Below, piece after piece: positions 16,994-26,270 of a DNA stretch of 64,000 bases. The position numbers were made by a program, and so were the translations under genes. This DNA comes from a virus. How positions within the stretch are numbered: the stretch's first letter is position 1; each line of letters starts with the position of its first letter. The stretch is from positions 372,001-436,000 of the IMG/VR virus record IMGVR_UViG_3300028654_000001, one strand, 5' to 3'. The notes beneath the pieces are model-generated. The model had not been told where the DNA came from and made no database searches. It saw only the letters and a list, made by a program, of their open reading frames with translations.

Positions 16994-17278
16994 TTAACCC
17001 ACCTTTTCTTTACGTTCGACCACACTTGTAGATATAACTAACACACTAAGTAACCCTAATACTAGGCACAAGTAGGCCAAGTAAGATGTACCTTCGACAA
17101 CATTACCTACTCGTCTTCTGACAATCGAGGGTGTACCCCCGAGCGAAGGTGTGGTACCCCCGACCCCGAATGTACCCCCGACCCCGGCTGCACCTGCATC
17201 CATAACTGTGGTTAACGAGAGGAAACCGAAAACCAAGAGCAGTACAAGTATGGCTAGTTTAAATCGTTTCATTATCAA
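16994..17278 (-). CDS. Small membrane protein with two hydrophobic segments
   Basis: This 94-residue protein has a hydrophobic N-terminal segment at about residues 8-28 (a signal anchor), a short Gly/Thr-rich loop containing GVGGTFGVGGTTPSLGGT, and a second hydrophobic segment at about 67-85, then a charged tail (ERKEKVG). The loop composition resembles the downstream lipoprotein, so the two may form one unit. The two-segment topology could fit a holin-like or exclusion protein, but nothing specific supports either. Confidence 0.6.
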   Translation of the reverse strand: MIMKRFKLAILVLLLVFGFLSLTTVMDAGAAGVGGTFGVGGTTPSLGGTPSIVRRRVGNVVEGTSYLAYLCLVLGLLSVLVISTSVVERKEKVG

Positions 17279-19560
17279 TTTGGAAGTAGCAAACCATAGA
17301 TATAAATGTCGACATCACCATCAGTGACAGTGCCAACAACCGTAATGTTGCAGTAGATAACCTGATTATAGTTATACACCGCCTCATAAGCATTCAAAGA
17401 AGTCATGCCTGAGCCGAGCGATGCAATAGCTTCTCCAGCAATGACTGTTAGTACGCTTGCCGAAGTAACTGTAACTGGATTGATGATTTGGGTACCACCC
17501 GAGGTCGAACCGATAGAAACAGTCACGTTACCTGCTCCAACAACCGCTACAGACAAGCGCAAAATACAACGAGTCAGAATAAATCTACCCGACCCAGTTG
17601 GAGAGGGGACCGTATAGATCCCAACTGTTCGAGTTCCAGCAGAAAACCCGACTCGGGAAGTTACTTGCAAGCCGGTGTCGCCCTGGAATCCTTGCCAACC
17701 CTGATTTCCTTGGTTTCCTTGAAATCCGAGGTTACCCTGATTTCCTTGAAATCCGATGTTGCCTTGAAATCCGATGTTACCCTGATTTCCTTGATTTCCG
17801 ATGTTGCCTTGGGATCCGATGTCACCCTGATTTCCTTGGTTTCCTTGGAATCCGATGTCACCCTGATTTCCTTGGAATCCGAGGTTGCCTTGGATTCCGA
17901 GGTTACCCTGATTTCCTTGGTTGCCTTGAAATCCGAGGTTACCCTGATTTCCTTGGTTGCCTTGGGATCCGAGGTTACCCTGATTTCCTTGGTTGCCTTG
18001 GGATCCGAGGTTACCCTGATTTCCTTGGAATCCGAGGTTACCTTGATTTCCTTGGAATCCGAGGTTACCCTGATTTCCTTGCCTACCCTGATTTCCTTGG
18101 TTTCCCTGAAATCCTGTTAGACCAGTTGCCCCAAAACCCCTCATCACTTGAGTCCCGGAACCACTATAAGCAACCGCTACGAATAACCCTCCCCCGTAAG
18201 TTACGGAAGTCCACCCTGATACCTGTGATGGGGTACTGTCAACCCAATTAATGCCATCACTGGACCTCATCACTTGAGTCCCGGAACCACCATTAGCAAC
18301 CGCTACGAATAATCCTCCCCCGTAAGTTACGGAAGCCCAAGTTGCAACCTGTGATGGGGTACTGTCAACCCAATTAATACCATCACTGGACCTCATCACT
18401 TGCGTTCCGGAACTACTATAAGCAACCGCTACGAACAATCCTCCCCCGTAAGCTACGGAAGTCCACCCTGATACCTGTGATGGGGTACTATTGAACCAAT
18501 TAATGCCATCACTGGACCTCATCACTTGAGTCCCAGAACCACTATAAGCAACCGCTACGAATAATCCTCCCCCGTAAGCTACGGAAGTCCACCATGACAC
18601 CTGTGATGGGGTACTATTGAACCAATTAATGCCATCACTGGACCTCATCACTTGAGTCCCAGAACCACTATAAGCAACCGCTACGAATAATCCTCCCCCG
18701 TAAGCTACGGAAGTCCACCATGACACCTGTGATGGGGTACTATTGAACCAATTAATGCCATCACTGGACCTCATCACTTGAGTCCCGGAACTACTATAAG
18801 CAACTGCTACGAACAATCCTCCCCCGTAAGCTACAGAAGTCCAAGCTGCAACCTGTGATGGGGTACTGTCAACCCAATTAGTACCATCACTGGACCTCAT
18901 CACTTGCGTCCCAGAACCACTATTAGCAACTGCTACGAATAACCCTCCCCCGTAAGCTACAGATTCCCAAGTTGCAACCTGTGATGGGGTACTGTCAACC
19001 CAAGTAATAACTATAGGGATACCTGCTAACCCTTGTCTACCCTGATTCCCTTGTCTACCCTGCCATCCTTGGTTACCTTGAGGACCCTGATTCCCTTGTC
19101 TACCCTGCCATCCTTGGTTACCTTGAGGACCCTGATTCCCTTGAACCCCTGATCCAATGATTCCCTGCCACCCTTGGTTCCCTTGGTTCCCTTGGTTCCC
19201 TTGGTTCCCAGACAATCCGGAATCCCCTTGCGAGCCTTGAACTCCTGTACCCTGGAAGCCCTGATTACCCTGGACTCCAATCAATCCGACGTCTCCTTGG
19301 TTTCCTTGGTTCCCCTGATTGCCCTGCCATCCTTGCGGGCCTTGTGATCCTTGGTTCCCTTGGAATCCGATGTTACCTTGCCAACCCTGATTTCCCTGAT
19401 CTCCCGTCCCTTGGAAGCCCTGGACTCCTTGAGATCCGGTTGACCCAACATCTCCCTGATGCCCTTGGTTTCCTTGAGAGCCAGTTAACCCGGTGAGACC
19501 TTGGTTTCCCTGCCAACCTTGGTTGCCTTGGTCTAATTTCAGTTTGTTGACAAGATACAT
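17275..19560 (-). CDS. Tail fibre: collagen-like shafts around a seven-blade propeller
   Basis: This 761-residue protein reads as follows. Residues 10-180 and about 478-632 are collagen-like runs of Gly-x-Gln triplets (GNQG units). Between them lie seven 42-residue repeats with WVDSTPSQV, YGGGLFVAV and SGTQVMRSSDG, which should form a seven-blade beta-propeller. Copies 3 and 4 are identical in protein sequence. The C-terminal 130 residues are a beta-rich head ending GLLLPN. The collagen arms can trimerise and the propeller is a likely binding head. A tail fibre role is inferred. Confidence 0.8.
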   Translation of the reverse strand: MYLVNKLKLDQGNQGWQGNQGLTGLTGSQGNQGHQGDVGSTGSQGVQGFQGTGDQGNQGWQGNIGFQGNQGSQGPQGWQGNQGNQGNQGDVGLIGVQGNQGFQGTGVQGSQGDSGLSGNQGNQGNQGNQGWQGIIGSGVQGNQGPQGNQGWQGRQGNQGPQGNQGWQGRQGNQGRQGLAGIPIVITWVDSTPSQVATWESVAYGGGLFVAVANSGSGTQVMRSSDGTNWVDSTPSQVAAWTSVAYGGGLFVAVAYSSSGTQVMRSSDGINWFNSTPSQVSWWTSVAYGGGLFVAVAYSGSGTQVMRSSDGINWFNSTPSQVSWWTSVAYGGGLFVAVAYSGSGTQVMRSSDGINWFNSTPSQVSGWTSVAYGGGLFVAVAYSSSGTQVMRSSDGINWVDSTPSQVATWASVTYGGGLFVAVANGGSGTQVMRSSDGINWVDSTPSQVSGWTSVTYGGGLFVAVAYSGSGTQVMRGFGATGLTGFQGNQGNQGRQGNQGNLGFQGNQGNLGFQGNQGNLGSQGNQGNQGNLGSQGNQGNQGNLGFQGNQGNQGNLGIQGNLGFQGNQGDIGFQGNQGNQGDIGSQGNIGNQGNQGNIGFQGNIGFQGNQGNLGFQGNQGNQGWQGFQGDTGLQVTSRVGFSAGTRTVGIYTVPSPTGSGRFILTRCILRLSVAVVGAGNVTVSIGSTSGGTQIINPVTVTSASVLTVIAGEAIASLGSGMTSLNAYEAVYNYNQVIYCNITVVGTVTDGDVDIYIYGLLLPN
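17669..18122 (-). repeat. Collagen-like G-x-Q triplet repeats
   Basis: Repeated 9- and 18-bp units encode Gly-Asn-Gln, Gly-Phe-Gln and related triplets. A second stretch occurs at 19022-19550. Highly repetitive DNA here is prone to slippage, and related genomes may vary in repeat length. Confidence 0.75.
18130..19011 (-). repeat. Seven tandem 126-bp propeller-blade repeats
   Basis: Each repeat encodes 42 residues of WVDSTPSQVxxWTSVAYGGG type. Units differ mainly at the aromatic positions after SQV and in the NSGSG/YSGSG loop. The near-identity of neighbouring copies means recent duplication or gene conversion, and copy number could vary between related phages. Confidence 0.8.
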
Positions 19561-19593
19561 TAACGCCTCCCGTCGAGTTATGCCGAATATGAT

Positions 19594-20310
19594 TTATCTG
19601 GGATTTGCGTATGTGAACTGACAGGAGAACGCCGCGGTCGCTCCAGAACCTCGAACCCAGAAAGAAGAAACAATGCCGTCAAATCCAATACTCTCTTGGC
19701 TTGAGGCTTGACCTGGAACAATGATCTCAGGACCCCCCTCTTGGAAGGCTATGTACAGATCAGCTGAAGCACTCAAATTTCTAACTCTGAAGTTAGACAT
19801 CTGTCGTGGTAGGTCAATCTGTAGTGAATCAGAGATAGAAGACCCAGACGGAGCTGTAGAGTTGAACCCAGATTGCTCGTTACCTACAAACGGTGGTAAG
19901 ACTAGCGTAGGAGCACTCGGGGCCGGGTCCGTCATGTCTGCACCCGTCGAATCCACATAAACCAGCTTCAACCAAAAGTGACCAGAATCCGGTAGTGGAT
20001 AAGTATACGGACTTAGGTCTACTGGAGGGCTTACAGGTGGTGGGTTGTTCGGAAGCGCCGACGGCTTCAAAAGGATCTGTACGTTATTACCAGCTATGAT
20101 GGGATTCTGAAGCCTGGCTACTGCTGGATCAACAAACCCAGTATTAGGGACAGTAATCACTGGAGCTGGAGCTGTGAAGTTGGGATCATCATTGACATCA
20201 GTGTAAAGGCGATACTTCACAACTCCAGTGGACACGGAGTCCAACAATGGAGTTATTAGATGAATGAAGCCTGGCTTGCGTCGTATGATTGAAAAAGTGC
20301 GTCCGCTCAT
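19594..20310 (-). CDS. Structural protein, Pro-rich beta protein
   Basis: This 238-residue protein begins MSGRTFSIIRRKPGF. It has a Pro-rich central region (LPNNPPPVSPPVDLSP) and a C-terminal beta-rich part (SADLYIAFQEGGPEIIVPG...FWVRGSG). It ends 3 bp within the upstream gene, so it is part of the same operon. It may attach the collagen/propeller fibre or form a baseplate component. No family is recognised. Confidence 0.7.
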   Translation of the reverse strand: MSGRTFSIIRRKPGFIHLITPLLDSVSTGVVKYRLYTDVNDDPNFTAPAPVITVPNTGFVDPAVARLQNPIIAGNNVQILLKPSALPNNPPPVSPPVDLSPYTYPLPDSGHFWLKLVYVDSTGADMTDPAPSAPTLVLPPFVGNEQSGFNSTAPSGSSISDSLQIDLPRQMSNFRVRNLSASADLYIAFQEGGPEIIVPGQASSQESIGFDGIVSSFWVRGSGATAAFSCQFTYANPR

Positions 20311-20723
20311 GATGTCACCACCTGTGGGCTTTTGATAAGAGAGTCATAGGTCGACGCAGAAGCATCCCCCTTCTCTTTACGAGCTAGTTCTTGAGCCTCT
20401 TTCCAAGTTCCAGTCTCTACTCCATCAAAGTTTGGTTGTAGGCTTGCCTTGAAAACATGATCCCTCTCTCTTCTGCCAACCTCTTCGCGCCGCTTCTTAC
20501 GGTAAGCATTTTCCTTAATGGACTTGGTAGCCCATCCGCCAGACTCCCCTTCTTTCAAGATAAAACCTAAGTTTCCAGGGGAAAACCCAATATTAGCTGG
20601 TAGTCCGCAGTTGTTACAGTGGATCTCTTTCTTCTCAGCTTTGATGGAATCATACTCAGAATAGGAGAGGCGTTGGTCTCTTGTAGTTCCACACTCATGA
20701 CATTCTACAACATAGGTTGGCAT
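20307..20723 (-). CDS. Zinc-ribbon protein, FmdB-like N-terminus
   Basis: This 138-residue protein starts at the ATG at 20723, preceded by a GAGG ribosome binding element. The longer reading frame to 20813 would overlap the upstream gene. The N-terminus MPTYVVECHECGTTRD plus a later CNNCG gives a CxxC...CxxC zinc ribbon like the FmdB family. The C-terminal part is charged and helical. It may bind nucleic acid or act as a small structural adaptor; neither is shown by sequence. Confidence 0.7.
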   Translation of the reverse strand: MPTYVVECHECGTTRDQRLSYSEYDSIKAEKKEIHCNNCGLPANIGFSPGNLGFILKEGESGGWATKSIKENAYRKKRREEVGRRERDHVFKASLQPNFDGVETGTWKEAQELARKEKGDASASTYDSLIKSPQVVTS

Positions 20724-20736
20724 CTGATCCTCATTT

Positions 20737-21588
20737 TCATTTACCCCTCTTGCGAGTGGGGATTGACCACTTTCTTGAGTGGCCAATAACAGCGGCAACG
20801 TGCTTACATACACGATTGATCCTAGTAGGATCTTTTATGTCAGGGGTCGAAGCGGTACCTACTGGCTTACCATCGAGGTACTGATCTTGCTTCGCGTGAT
20901 ACTCAGACCCAAGCCACCTCCAAGCTTTGCAAGAACAGGAAAATAAAACATCCATCCTCGCCAGAGCTGTGATATTACCCTTTCTAGCGGCTTTGAGCCG
21001 AACCATCTTGGGGCCATTCCCACAATCAACAGTAAAGATCCACCGAAGATTGGTAACGTCGACCCGCTTGACTCCAACAGAACAGGTACGAGCCTTGATT
21101 CGAACCTTTGGATTAAGTCCCTCTTCAATATCAGAAATCTTGGTAGCTACTCGAATTGGACTCTCGAGGGGAACCCTGACCTCGTGAGCAGTCCGAAGAA
21201 GATACAACTGCACCACGTCCTCGATGAGAGCCGCGTTATGGCGGTTAGGGATCCCATCTCTATAGGGGTAGTGGGTTTCGTTGTAGTCCTTGTCAATGCG
21301 AGGGCCTGGCCTGTTGTAAGTAGGCTTGGCTTCTGAGTGATCTATTTCGTCACCTTTACTCTGATCCTTCAGGAGATCGTCAGCATCATCAACCTTGTAC
21401 ATTGAAGAATCCTCAACGTTAGGTTGCCTGGCATCCTCCTCAGACGGTTTTGCAAAGGTGGACTCCCCAGGGATATCCGAGTCTAGGGACACACCTTTAT
21501 CCGAAGGCCCTGTTCCAGGGAGACCCGACTCCGCTACGGGAGTACCCCCAGCTGCATACGGGGGACGGAGCACCAGAGGTTGGTTCAT
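20737..21588 (-). CDS. SWIM zinc-finger protein
   Basis: This 283-residue protein has an acidic, Pro/Asp-rich N-terminal half (residues 1-110, probably disordered) and a C-terminal fold. The latter carries FSCSCKAWRW followed by VCKHVAAVIG, the CxCx(n)CxH pattern of a SWIM zinc finger, which can bind DNA or protein. It overlaps the next gene by four bases. The role in the phage is not known; nucleic-acid binding or protein interaction is plausible. Confidence 0.7.
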   Translation of the reverse strand: MNQPLVLRPPYAAGGTPVAESGLPGTGPSDKGVSLDSDIPGESTFAKPSEEDARQPNVEDSSMYKVDDADDLLKDQSKGDEIDHSEAKPTYNRPGPRIDKDYNETHYPYRDGIPNRHNAALIEDVVQLYLLRTAHEVRVPLESPIRVATKISDIEEGLNPKVRIKARTCSVGVKRVDVTNLRWIFTVDCGNGPKMVRLKAARKGNITALARMDVLFSCSCKAWRWLGSEYHAKQDQYLDGKPVGTASTPDIKDPTRINRVCKHVAAVIGHSRKWSIPTRKRGK

Positions 21589-23192
21589 TCTTTTTCAGCT
21601 AGTTCCTGAGCTCTATCCTCAAGAGCACTCTTGAGCTTCTGATGGGCTGCACGAGTTTTGCTCTTCACAATCTTGGACAACTCATTGAGAGTCTTCTCAT
21701 CCTTGAAACAAGGGTCCCAATCCCCATCCCAGGTACCAACCCCAGCACCCTCAGCCTCCATGAAGTATAAGTACCCAGCACCACCTCTGAGTTCGGATAA
21801 CACCCCAACCACATCATCAGCATCAGTACAGCCCTTGAGGGGGCCTTTTTCAAGATCTAACTTGGACAGGTTTCCCTTCGCCCAGTCTTTCAGAACTCTC
21901 TCAACAGCATCATCGTAAGCACGAGCCGCACTCTTGATCTCTGAGTTCAACGTTGCCGATGATCGGTCAGATTCAATGTTCTCGAGCTCCATCTCCAAGA
22001 GACCCTCTAGCGTCTCTGCATCATTGATGGTGGAAGACTTGAGCATAGCCAGCCGAACATAGTGACGAGCTGTCTTCTCAGGCTTCAGCAGGTTACCTAT
22101 CTCAGAGGTGAGCCAGTTGACTACTTGCTCTGAGTAGTTCGATCTTGGGACTGGAATTGTCCCGTAAGGAGCATCCAGGGTTGCGATCCCAGAGGTTTCA
22201 TTAGAAGCAATGTTCAAGGTGAGTGCTGCCTTAACAGACTCTGTCGTGCCAGGAGGAGTAATCTCGAGGACAGTGTAATTCCCGTAGTCCCAACCCCGGG
22301 GCATAATGGTATCACTCTTGATAATCTTGACTTGAGTCCCCCTGCCAATACGAGTCTTCAACAACTTAATGTACTTAGCAGTGAGGGGTCTCGGGAGGTA
22401 CTCCCGATCCTTCACCAGGTAGTCATACCCGGCAGCTTCTTTGGCTATCGCCAATTGAACATAGTGGCGAGCAGTGAACCCAAACCCTAATTGAAGAGGG
22501 TTCTCCTCCTCCAACGCCTTAGGAATCTTAGGAGCCTTGAGGTTGTTCTTCGAGAGAACGTTGATTGCATCGGCCATCAACTTGCAACAATCTCGGAACT
22601 TCCCCAGCTTACTTGGACTTGTCAGACTATCCGGGAGATCTGACTCAACCCTATGGAACAGTCCTAGAGCTTCACTGATAGCTTCGGGGTCATCCTTCGG
22701 ACTCTTCTCTGAGTCGAACAGCTTGGCGAAGTCCTTGACAGCTTTTGTCAGTTCTGTCTCCCGAGTTACCTGTTCATTGATATCCAAGGTGTCTGCTAGG
22801 TAATCCAAACTCTTGTGAAGACTATTGTAGATGTCGTACACTACCGACATACTAACTGACTTCTTTTGCTCGAGTTCTTTCTCGAAGTCAGTATCGGACA
22901 CAAGAAGCTTCATACCTTTGACTTCAGCTTCAGCCTTGTCCCCTGCACGCTCCTTCTCGAGAGTCTTAACAACTTCCTCAATGTACTCCTTCTCATTCCT
23001 GAGAGACACCGTAACCGAGAAGATGGTGTCTCTCAGGTACTGAAGAGCAGTCTTTTCCCTTTTTACCACATCAAGGATCACTGGCTTTGATGGGATCTTA
23101 GCCGGAGCTTTCTTGGGAGCTCGCTTCCTTGCCGCCGCTGCTACGCGCTCGGCAAGGAGAATATCTTGAAAGTCACTGAGAAGGTTTGCCAT
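21585..23192 (-). CDS. Large hypothetical helical structural protein
   Basis: This 535-residue protein starts at the ATG at 23192 (a TTG five codons upstream is possible). It is mostly helical with many Lys, Glu and Leu and coiled-coil stretches at about residues 55-130. Two similar segments (TARHYVQLAIAK and TARHYVRLAMLK) suggest an internal duplication. Its position next to structural genes fits an accessory virion or scaffolding protein, but no known family is visible. Confidence 0.65.
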   Translation of the reverse strand: MANLLSDFQDILLAERVAAAARKRAPKKAPAKIPSKPVILDVVKREKTALQYLRDTIFSVTVSLRNEKEYIEEVVKTLEKERAGDKAEAEVKGMKLLVSDTDFEKELEQKKSVSMSVVYDIYNSLHKSLDYLADTLDINEQVTRETELTKAVKDFAKLFDSEKSPKDDPEAISEALGLFHRVESDLPDSLTSPSKLGKFRDCCKLMADAINVLSKNNLKAPKIPKALEEENPLQLGFGFTARHYVQLAIAKEAAGYDYLVKDREYLPRPLTAKYIKLLKTRIGRGTQVKIIKSDTIMPRGWDYGNYTVLEITPPGTTESVKAALTLNIASNETSGIATLDAPYGTIPVPRSNYSEQVVNWLTSEIGNLLKPEKTARHYVRLAMLKSSTINDAETLEGLLEMELENIESDRSSATLNSEIKSAARAYDDAVERVLKDWAKGNLSKLDLEKGPLKGCTDADDVVGVLSELRGGAGYLYFMEAEGAGVGTWDGDWDPCFKDEKTLNELSKIVKSKTRAAHQKLKSALEDRAQELAEKE

Positions 23193-23299
23193 AGTACCTG
23201 TTTCCAACTTTGGAGTCTATAACCAAGGAAAAGTCCTTAACGAACTCCCCAGTCACATTCATAGATACTCCCGATTACGAAGCGAGCCTGATGAGTCGC

Positions 23300-24187
23300 T
23301 TACTGATGTTTGTCTTTTACGACATCTTTGTTGGTTTCCCAATGATCGGCAATCTCATCGAGTTGATCCTTGGTCAGTGCTGGATTGGACTTCTTGAACC
23401 CATCAATTACATCCTGCCTGGTTGTTGCTTGGATCTGACCCATGGCCTCAACAGCTTCCTGAGCCGTCTGAGAGAGGGCCATTCGAACCATGCTCAGTCG
23501 ATAGCTGGCATCCTTGGGTGAGATTCGAGCTCCCTCGATCTCGTCAGCAATTCGACGAAGGGCTCCGGCAACGTGTGACTTAGAAGCTGCTTTGAACATT
23601 CGATGATTTCCTTGGTTTGAAGTAACAGATGACTTACGTCTGAGTTTTTTGAGAGCTGCCTCAGCATCCTCAAGAATAGAGTCAGCTACGCCTCGTTGAC
23701 TAGGTGGAATGCTCTTCTTCAACTCAATGGCTTTAGCTAGGATATCCTCGAGACTATCTTCCACCTTGTTGAAATCTTGAATGGTCAGAGCCGCAGCAGT
23801 CTTGGGTTGCTCTGGCCTTGGTTGAATAAAGGGGGATCTACGATCAATCTGCTTGATCCTGGTATCTCTTAGGACACCCTCCAACTCCTCCACCTTCTCA
23901 GGCTTGAGTTGCTCCTTCAGCTCTTCGTAATCAAGCCTGGATGCTGCAAGGGCCGTGGCCGCAAGAGCCTTATCTAGCTTGAATAGACTCTCTGGGATCC
24001 CATAAATGGTGTCTCCAGCCACCTCGTAGAAGTTATCCCGGTGCGGTGACATAGAGATCAACCGTACAGCTTGGCTGACGAAGTTCTTCAATTGCTCGCA
24101 ACGAAGGCGAGCATCCGTTAATTCCTCCATAATGTAGATTAACGCACCAGCTTCCTTGTTAGTGCTTGTAGGTTTGTCCGAGTCCAT
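23300..24187 (-). CDS. Hypothetical helical protein
   Basis: This 295-residue protein has several predicted helices (EELTDARLRCEQLKNFVSQ, then a Lys/Arg-rich region around KLRRKSSVTSNQG, and a C-terminal helix pair). Composition and length are like those of the gene at 21585. It is followed in the direction of transcription by a gap of 107 bp with no clear feature. No family is recognised. A virion-associated or scaffold role is inferred from position only. Confidence 0.65.
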   Translation of the reverse strand: MDSDKPTSTNKEAGALIYIMEELTDARLRCEQLKNFVSQAVRLISMSPHRDNFYEVAGDTIYGIPESLFKLDKALAATALAASRLDYEELKEQLKPEKVEELEGVLRDTRIKQIDRRSPFIQPRPEQPKTAAALTIQDFNKVEDSLEDILAKAIELKKSIPPSQRGVADSILEDAEAALKKLRRKSSVTSNQGNHRMFKAASKSHVAGALRRIADEIEGARISPKDASYRLSMVRMALSQTAQEAVEAMGQIQATTRQDVIDGFKKSNPALTKDQLDEIADHWETNKDVVKDKHQ

Positions 24188-24219
24188 TGAACAGTGGATG
24201 CTACAAGAAGATTAGGGGA

Positions 24220-24963
24220 TCAAGAATCCTCTGGCCTAACCACTTTCTTGGATCTGGATCTTCGGTTAGCCTCACGGCGCCTAATCCTACGTAGAGCTTC
24301 CTCTGGAGAACACTGAGTGTCTCTTTCCAGCGCTTTTGTTGCTTGTACAGCCCTGCCTTTGGCAAGGGCTTCAGCATTCCCAGCTAGCCATACTGGATTA
24401 TCAGAACGACGTGCTATACCCTCTGAGTGCTTCAATCTAAATTCTGGATCCTTATGCAGTTTCTGGAGTGTTGCAGAGTTTTTCTCTTTCCACTCCTGGC
24501 TCTCATGCATACGTCGTAATTGCTCCAGGTTATTCCGCACCCACTCAGGATCACTCAACCTCTTTTTAGCACCCTCAAACTGTGCAGCCTTCCATGTAGA
24601 GGTGGAGGAAGACTTACGAACCGCGGCATCATGCCTCTCGCGTACAACTGGTTGAGAAGAATCATAACCTTCCCCACCAGCGCTCAGATTATACCCTTTT
24701 GGACTAAGAGAAGAATATGATCTTATGAGCCTAATCTCTGCATCAACTAGATCAGAACGAGACCCAATCACAGTTTCTAAGCACTCGATACTAAACTTGT
24801 CCGAACCATACTTCTTGATGGCCCTATACAAGGGATGGGTACTATCCTTCTTGGATGCCCAACGGTGTTGTCGCCACCGTTGGGCAATTGAGACAGAAGT
24901 TTGGCCAATGTACACCTTGCCGTTAACAGTGTTGGTAATACGGTAGATGTACCCGGCTATCAA
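24220..24963 (-). CDS. GIY-YIG homing endonuclease
   Basis: This 247-residue protein has an N-terminal GIY-YIG nuclease: AGYIYRITNTVNGKVYIGQT gives the two paired motifs with a Gly and Tyr pattern, then R28 (AQRWRQHR) and the conserved GYNLSAGGEGY near residues 90-100. The C-terminal half has repeated basic units (DPEWVRNNLEQLRRMH, WKEKNSATLQKLHKDPEF) like NUMOD DNA-binding modules. It sits between two structural genes as a free-standing selfish nuclease, probably targeting a nearby gene. Confidence 0.85.
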   Translation of the reverse strand: MIAGYIYRITNTVNGKVYIGQTSVSIAQRWRQHRWASKKDSTHPLYRAIKKYGSDKFSIECLETVIGSRSDLVDAEIRLIRSYSSLSPKGYNLSAGGEGYDSSQPVVRERHDAAVRKSSSTSTWKAAQFEGAKKRLSDPEWVRNNLEQLRRMHESQEWKEKNSATLQKLHKDPEFRLKHSEGIARRSDNPVWLAGNAEALAKGRAVQATKALERDTQCSPEEALRRIRRREANRRSRSKKVVRPEDS

Positions 24964-24972
24964 GTCACCACC

Positions 24973-26265
24973 TCAGGACTGGAAAGCCTCAGGGAACTCT
25001 TCTAGCAGTAATCGTTTGAAATCATCACTCTCAGAGGCGAAGATTGCACGAATCACCCCATAGTTTTTCTCGAACTTGAAGCGAATCAAGGCTAACCTAC
25101 GCTTCCAGTGATCATTGAAGTCATACTCGTCTGGGAACTCACTGCAAATCATCTTGGCAGTCATCCGACGAGCATCAGCCGTACCATCTCGCTCAATGTG
25201 TGAGGGCTGCTCTTCCGGATACTCCTCTTCTCGGCTTGGAGCTTGAGCTTTCTCAGGCTGTGCCACAGGGGTGACACCCGGGAAGGCCTTCTTTGGCCCG
25301 TTGGTGTTCCTGAAGGTCATGCCCTCAGCTTGAACGACCGATTGCTGTGGGACGCTATCCGACCCCGAGGCATCGAATATCTCCGTTCCACCACCGGTGG
25401 TGACCCCAACACTGACACCTTCCACAGTCTTAGGTTGAACTGCTGAAGCTATCCTAGCCACCTGACGCGGCTCAGAAGCTACCGTAGTTCTGGCCTTGGG
25501 CTCTTGACGCTTGGGTTGAGTCTGGTTGTTCACAGCCAGGTTAGTAGTCTGAGCCGGGGGTGGGACATAACCAACAAGTCTGGTTAGGACATCCGCTTTC
25601 CTAGCTTCCTTAGACGCCTGGTGAGCCTCTCTCTCATCCTCAGTCATCGCAGCTAGAAGTTGTTCTTCGGTGATCCCTTGACCAGGCTGAATCTTAACTT
25701 GGTTTGCCTGACTAATAGCAGCCCCAACAGTGTTAGGAGTTACCTGCAGAGCTGACTTGGCTGGCGTCTGAAGGATTCGATTGACCTCAACTCCAAATTC
25801 AGAACCACCCACATCTGGGGCATTACCGCGAGCCACAAAAGCCCCAGCCCTACCTTGTTGAGCCCTTGCCTGGATTGTCTGTTGTTGAGCTGCAGCAGTC
25901 CGCTCTCCGCGGTTCATAACTACACGCTCATCAGACTCAACAACGGCAGCTGCAACTCTCTTTGGAGGAGACAGAGGATTCTGACCTAGATCGTTGGCGG
26001 GCCGGAACCCTATGTTGGCTGAGATGTTTGGTGAGATCCCTGCTTCAGGATCATACTGATCCTCTAACACCATCCAACCAAGACGGACAGCTCCACGAAG
26101 AGTCGGTAAAACCATGCGGGAGCCGTTGAGTTCGGCGTTAGTACCATCAAACAGGATTTCCATCCCGTCTAGTACCTTTTGCCCCGAATTACCAAGCTCA
26201 AAGCTCTTGGTGGTTATGTATTTCTCCATCTGACCTGGTCTATATCTAATCTGATCGGTTGGCAT
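24973..26265 (-). CDS. Hypothetical structural protein, Q/A-rich centre
   Basis: This 430-residue protein starts at 26265, just 5 bp after an AGGAG site that lies in a hairpin (26271-26310). Residues 1-110 look folded (MEKYITTKSFELGNSG). The centre (110-330) is long, polar and rich in Gln, Ala and Pro, so probably disordered. The C-terminal 80 residues are folded again (ADARRMTAKMICSEFPDEYD). It precedes the GIY-YIG gene by 10 bp. No family is recognised. Confidence 0.65.
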   Translation of the reverse strand: MPTDQIRYRPGQMEKYITTKSFELGNSGQKVLDGMEILFDGTNAELNGSRMVLPTLRGAVRLGWMVLEDQYDPEAGISPNISANIGFRPANDLGQNPLSPPKRVAAAVVESDERVVMNRGERTAAAQQQTIQARAQQGRAGAFVARGNAPDVGGSEFGVEVNRILQTPAKSALQVTPNTVGAAISQANQVKIQPGQGITEEQLLAAMTEDEREAHQASKEARKADVLTRLVGYVPPPAQTTNLAVNNQTQPKRQEPKARTTVASEPRQVARIASAVQPKTVEGVSVGVTTGGGTEIFDASGSDSVPQQSVVQAEGMTFRNTNGPKKAFPGVTPVAQPEKAQAPSREEEYPEEQPSHIERDGTADARRMTAKMICSEFPDEYDFNDHWKRRLALIRFKFEKNYGVIRAIFASESDDFKRLLLEEFPEAFQS

Positions 26266-26270
26266 CTGAT

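Noticed and set aside
17488-18251. Plus-strand repetitive open frames opposite the fibre gene
   Set aside because: They mirror the collagen-like repeats of the fibre gene and have no independent signals; shadows of the minus-strand gene.
17669-19011. CRISPR-like direct repeats
   Set aside because: The repeats keep the reading frame, have no spacers of constant unrelated sequence, and encode a clear propeller and collagen pattern.
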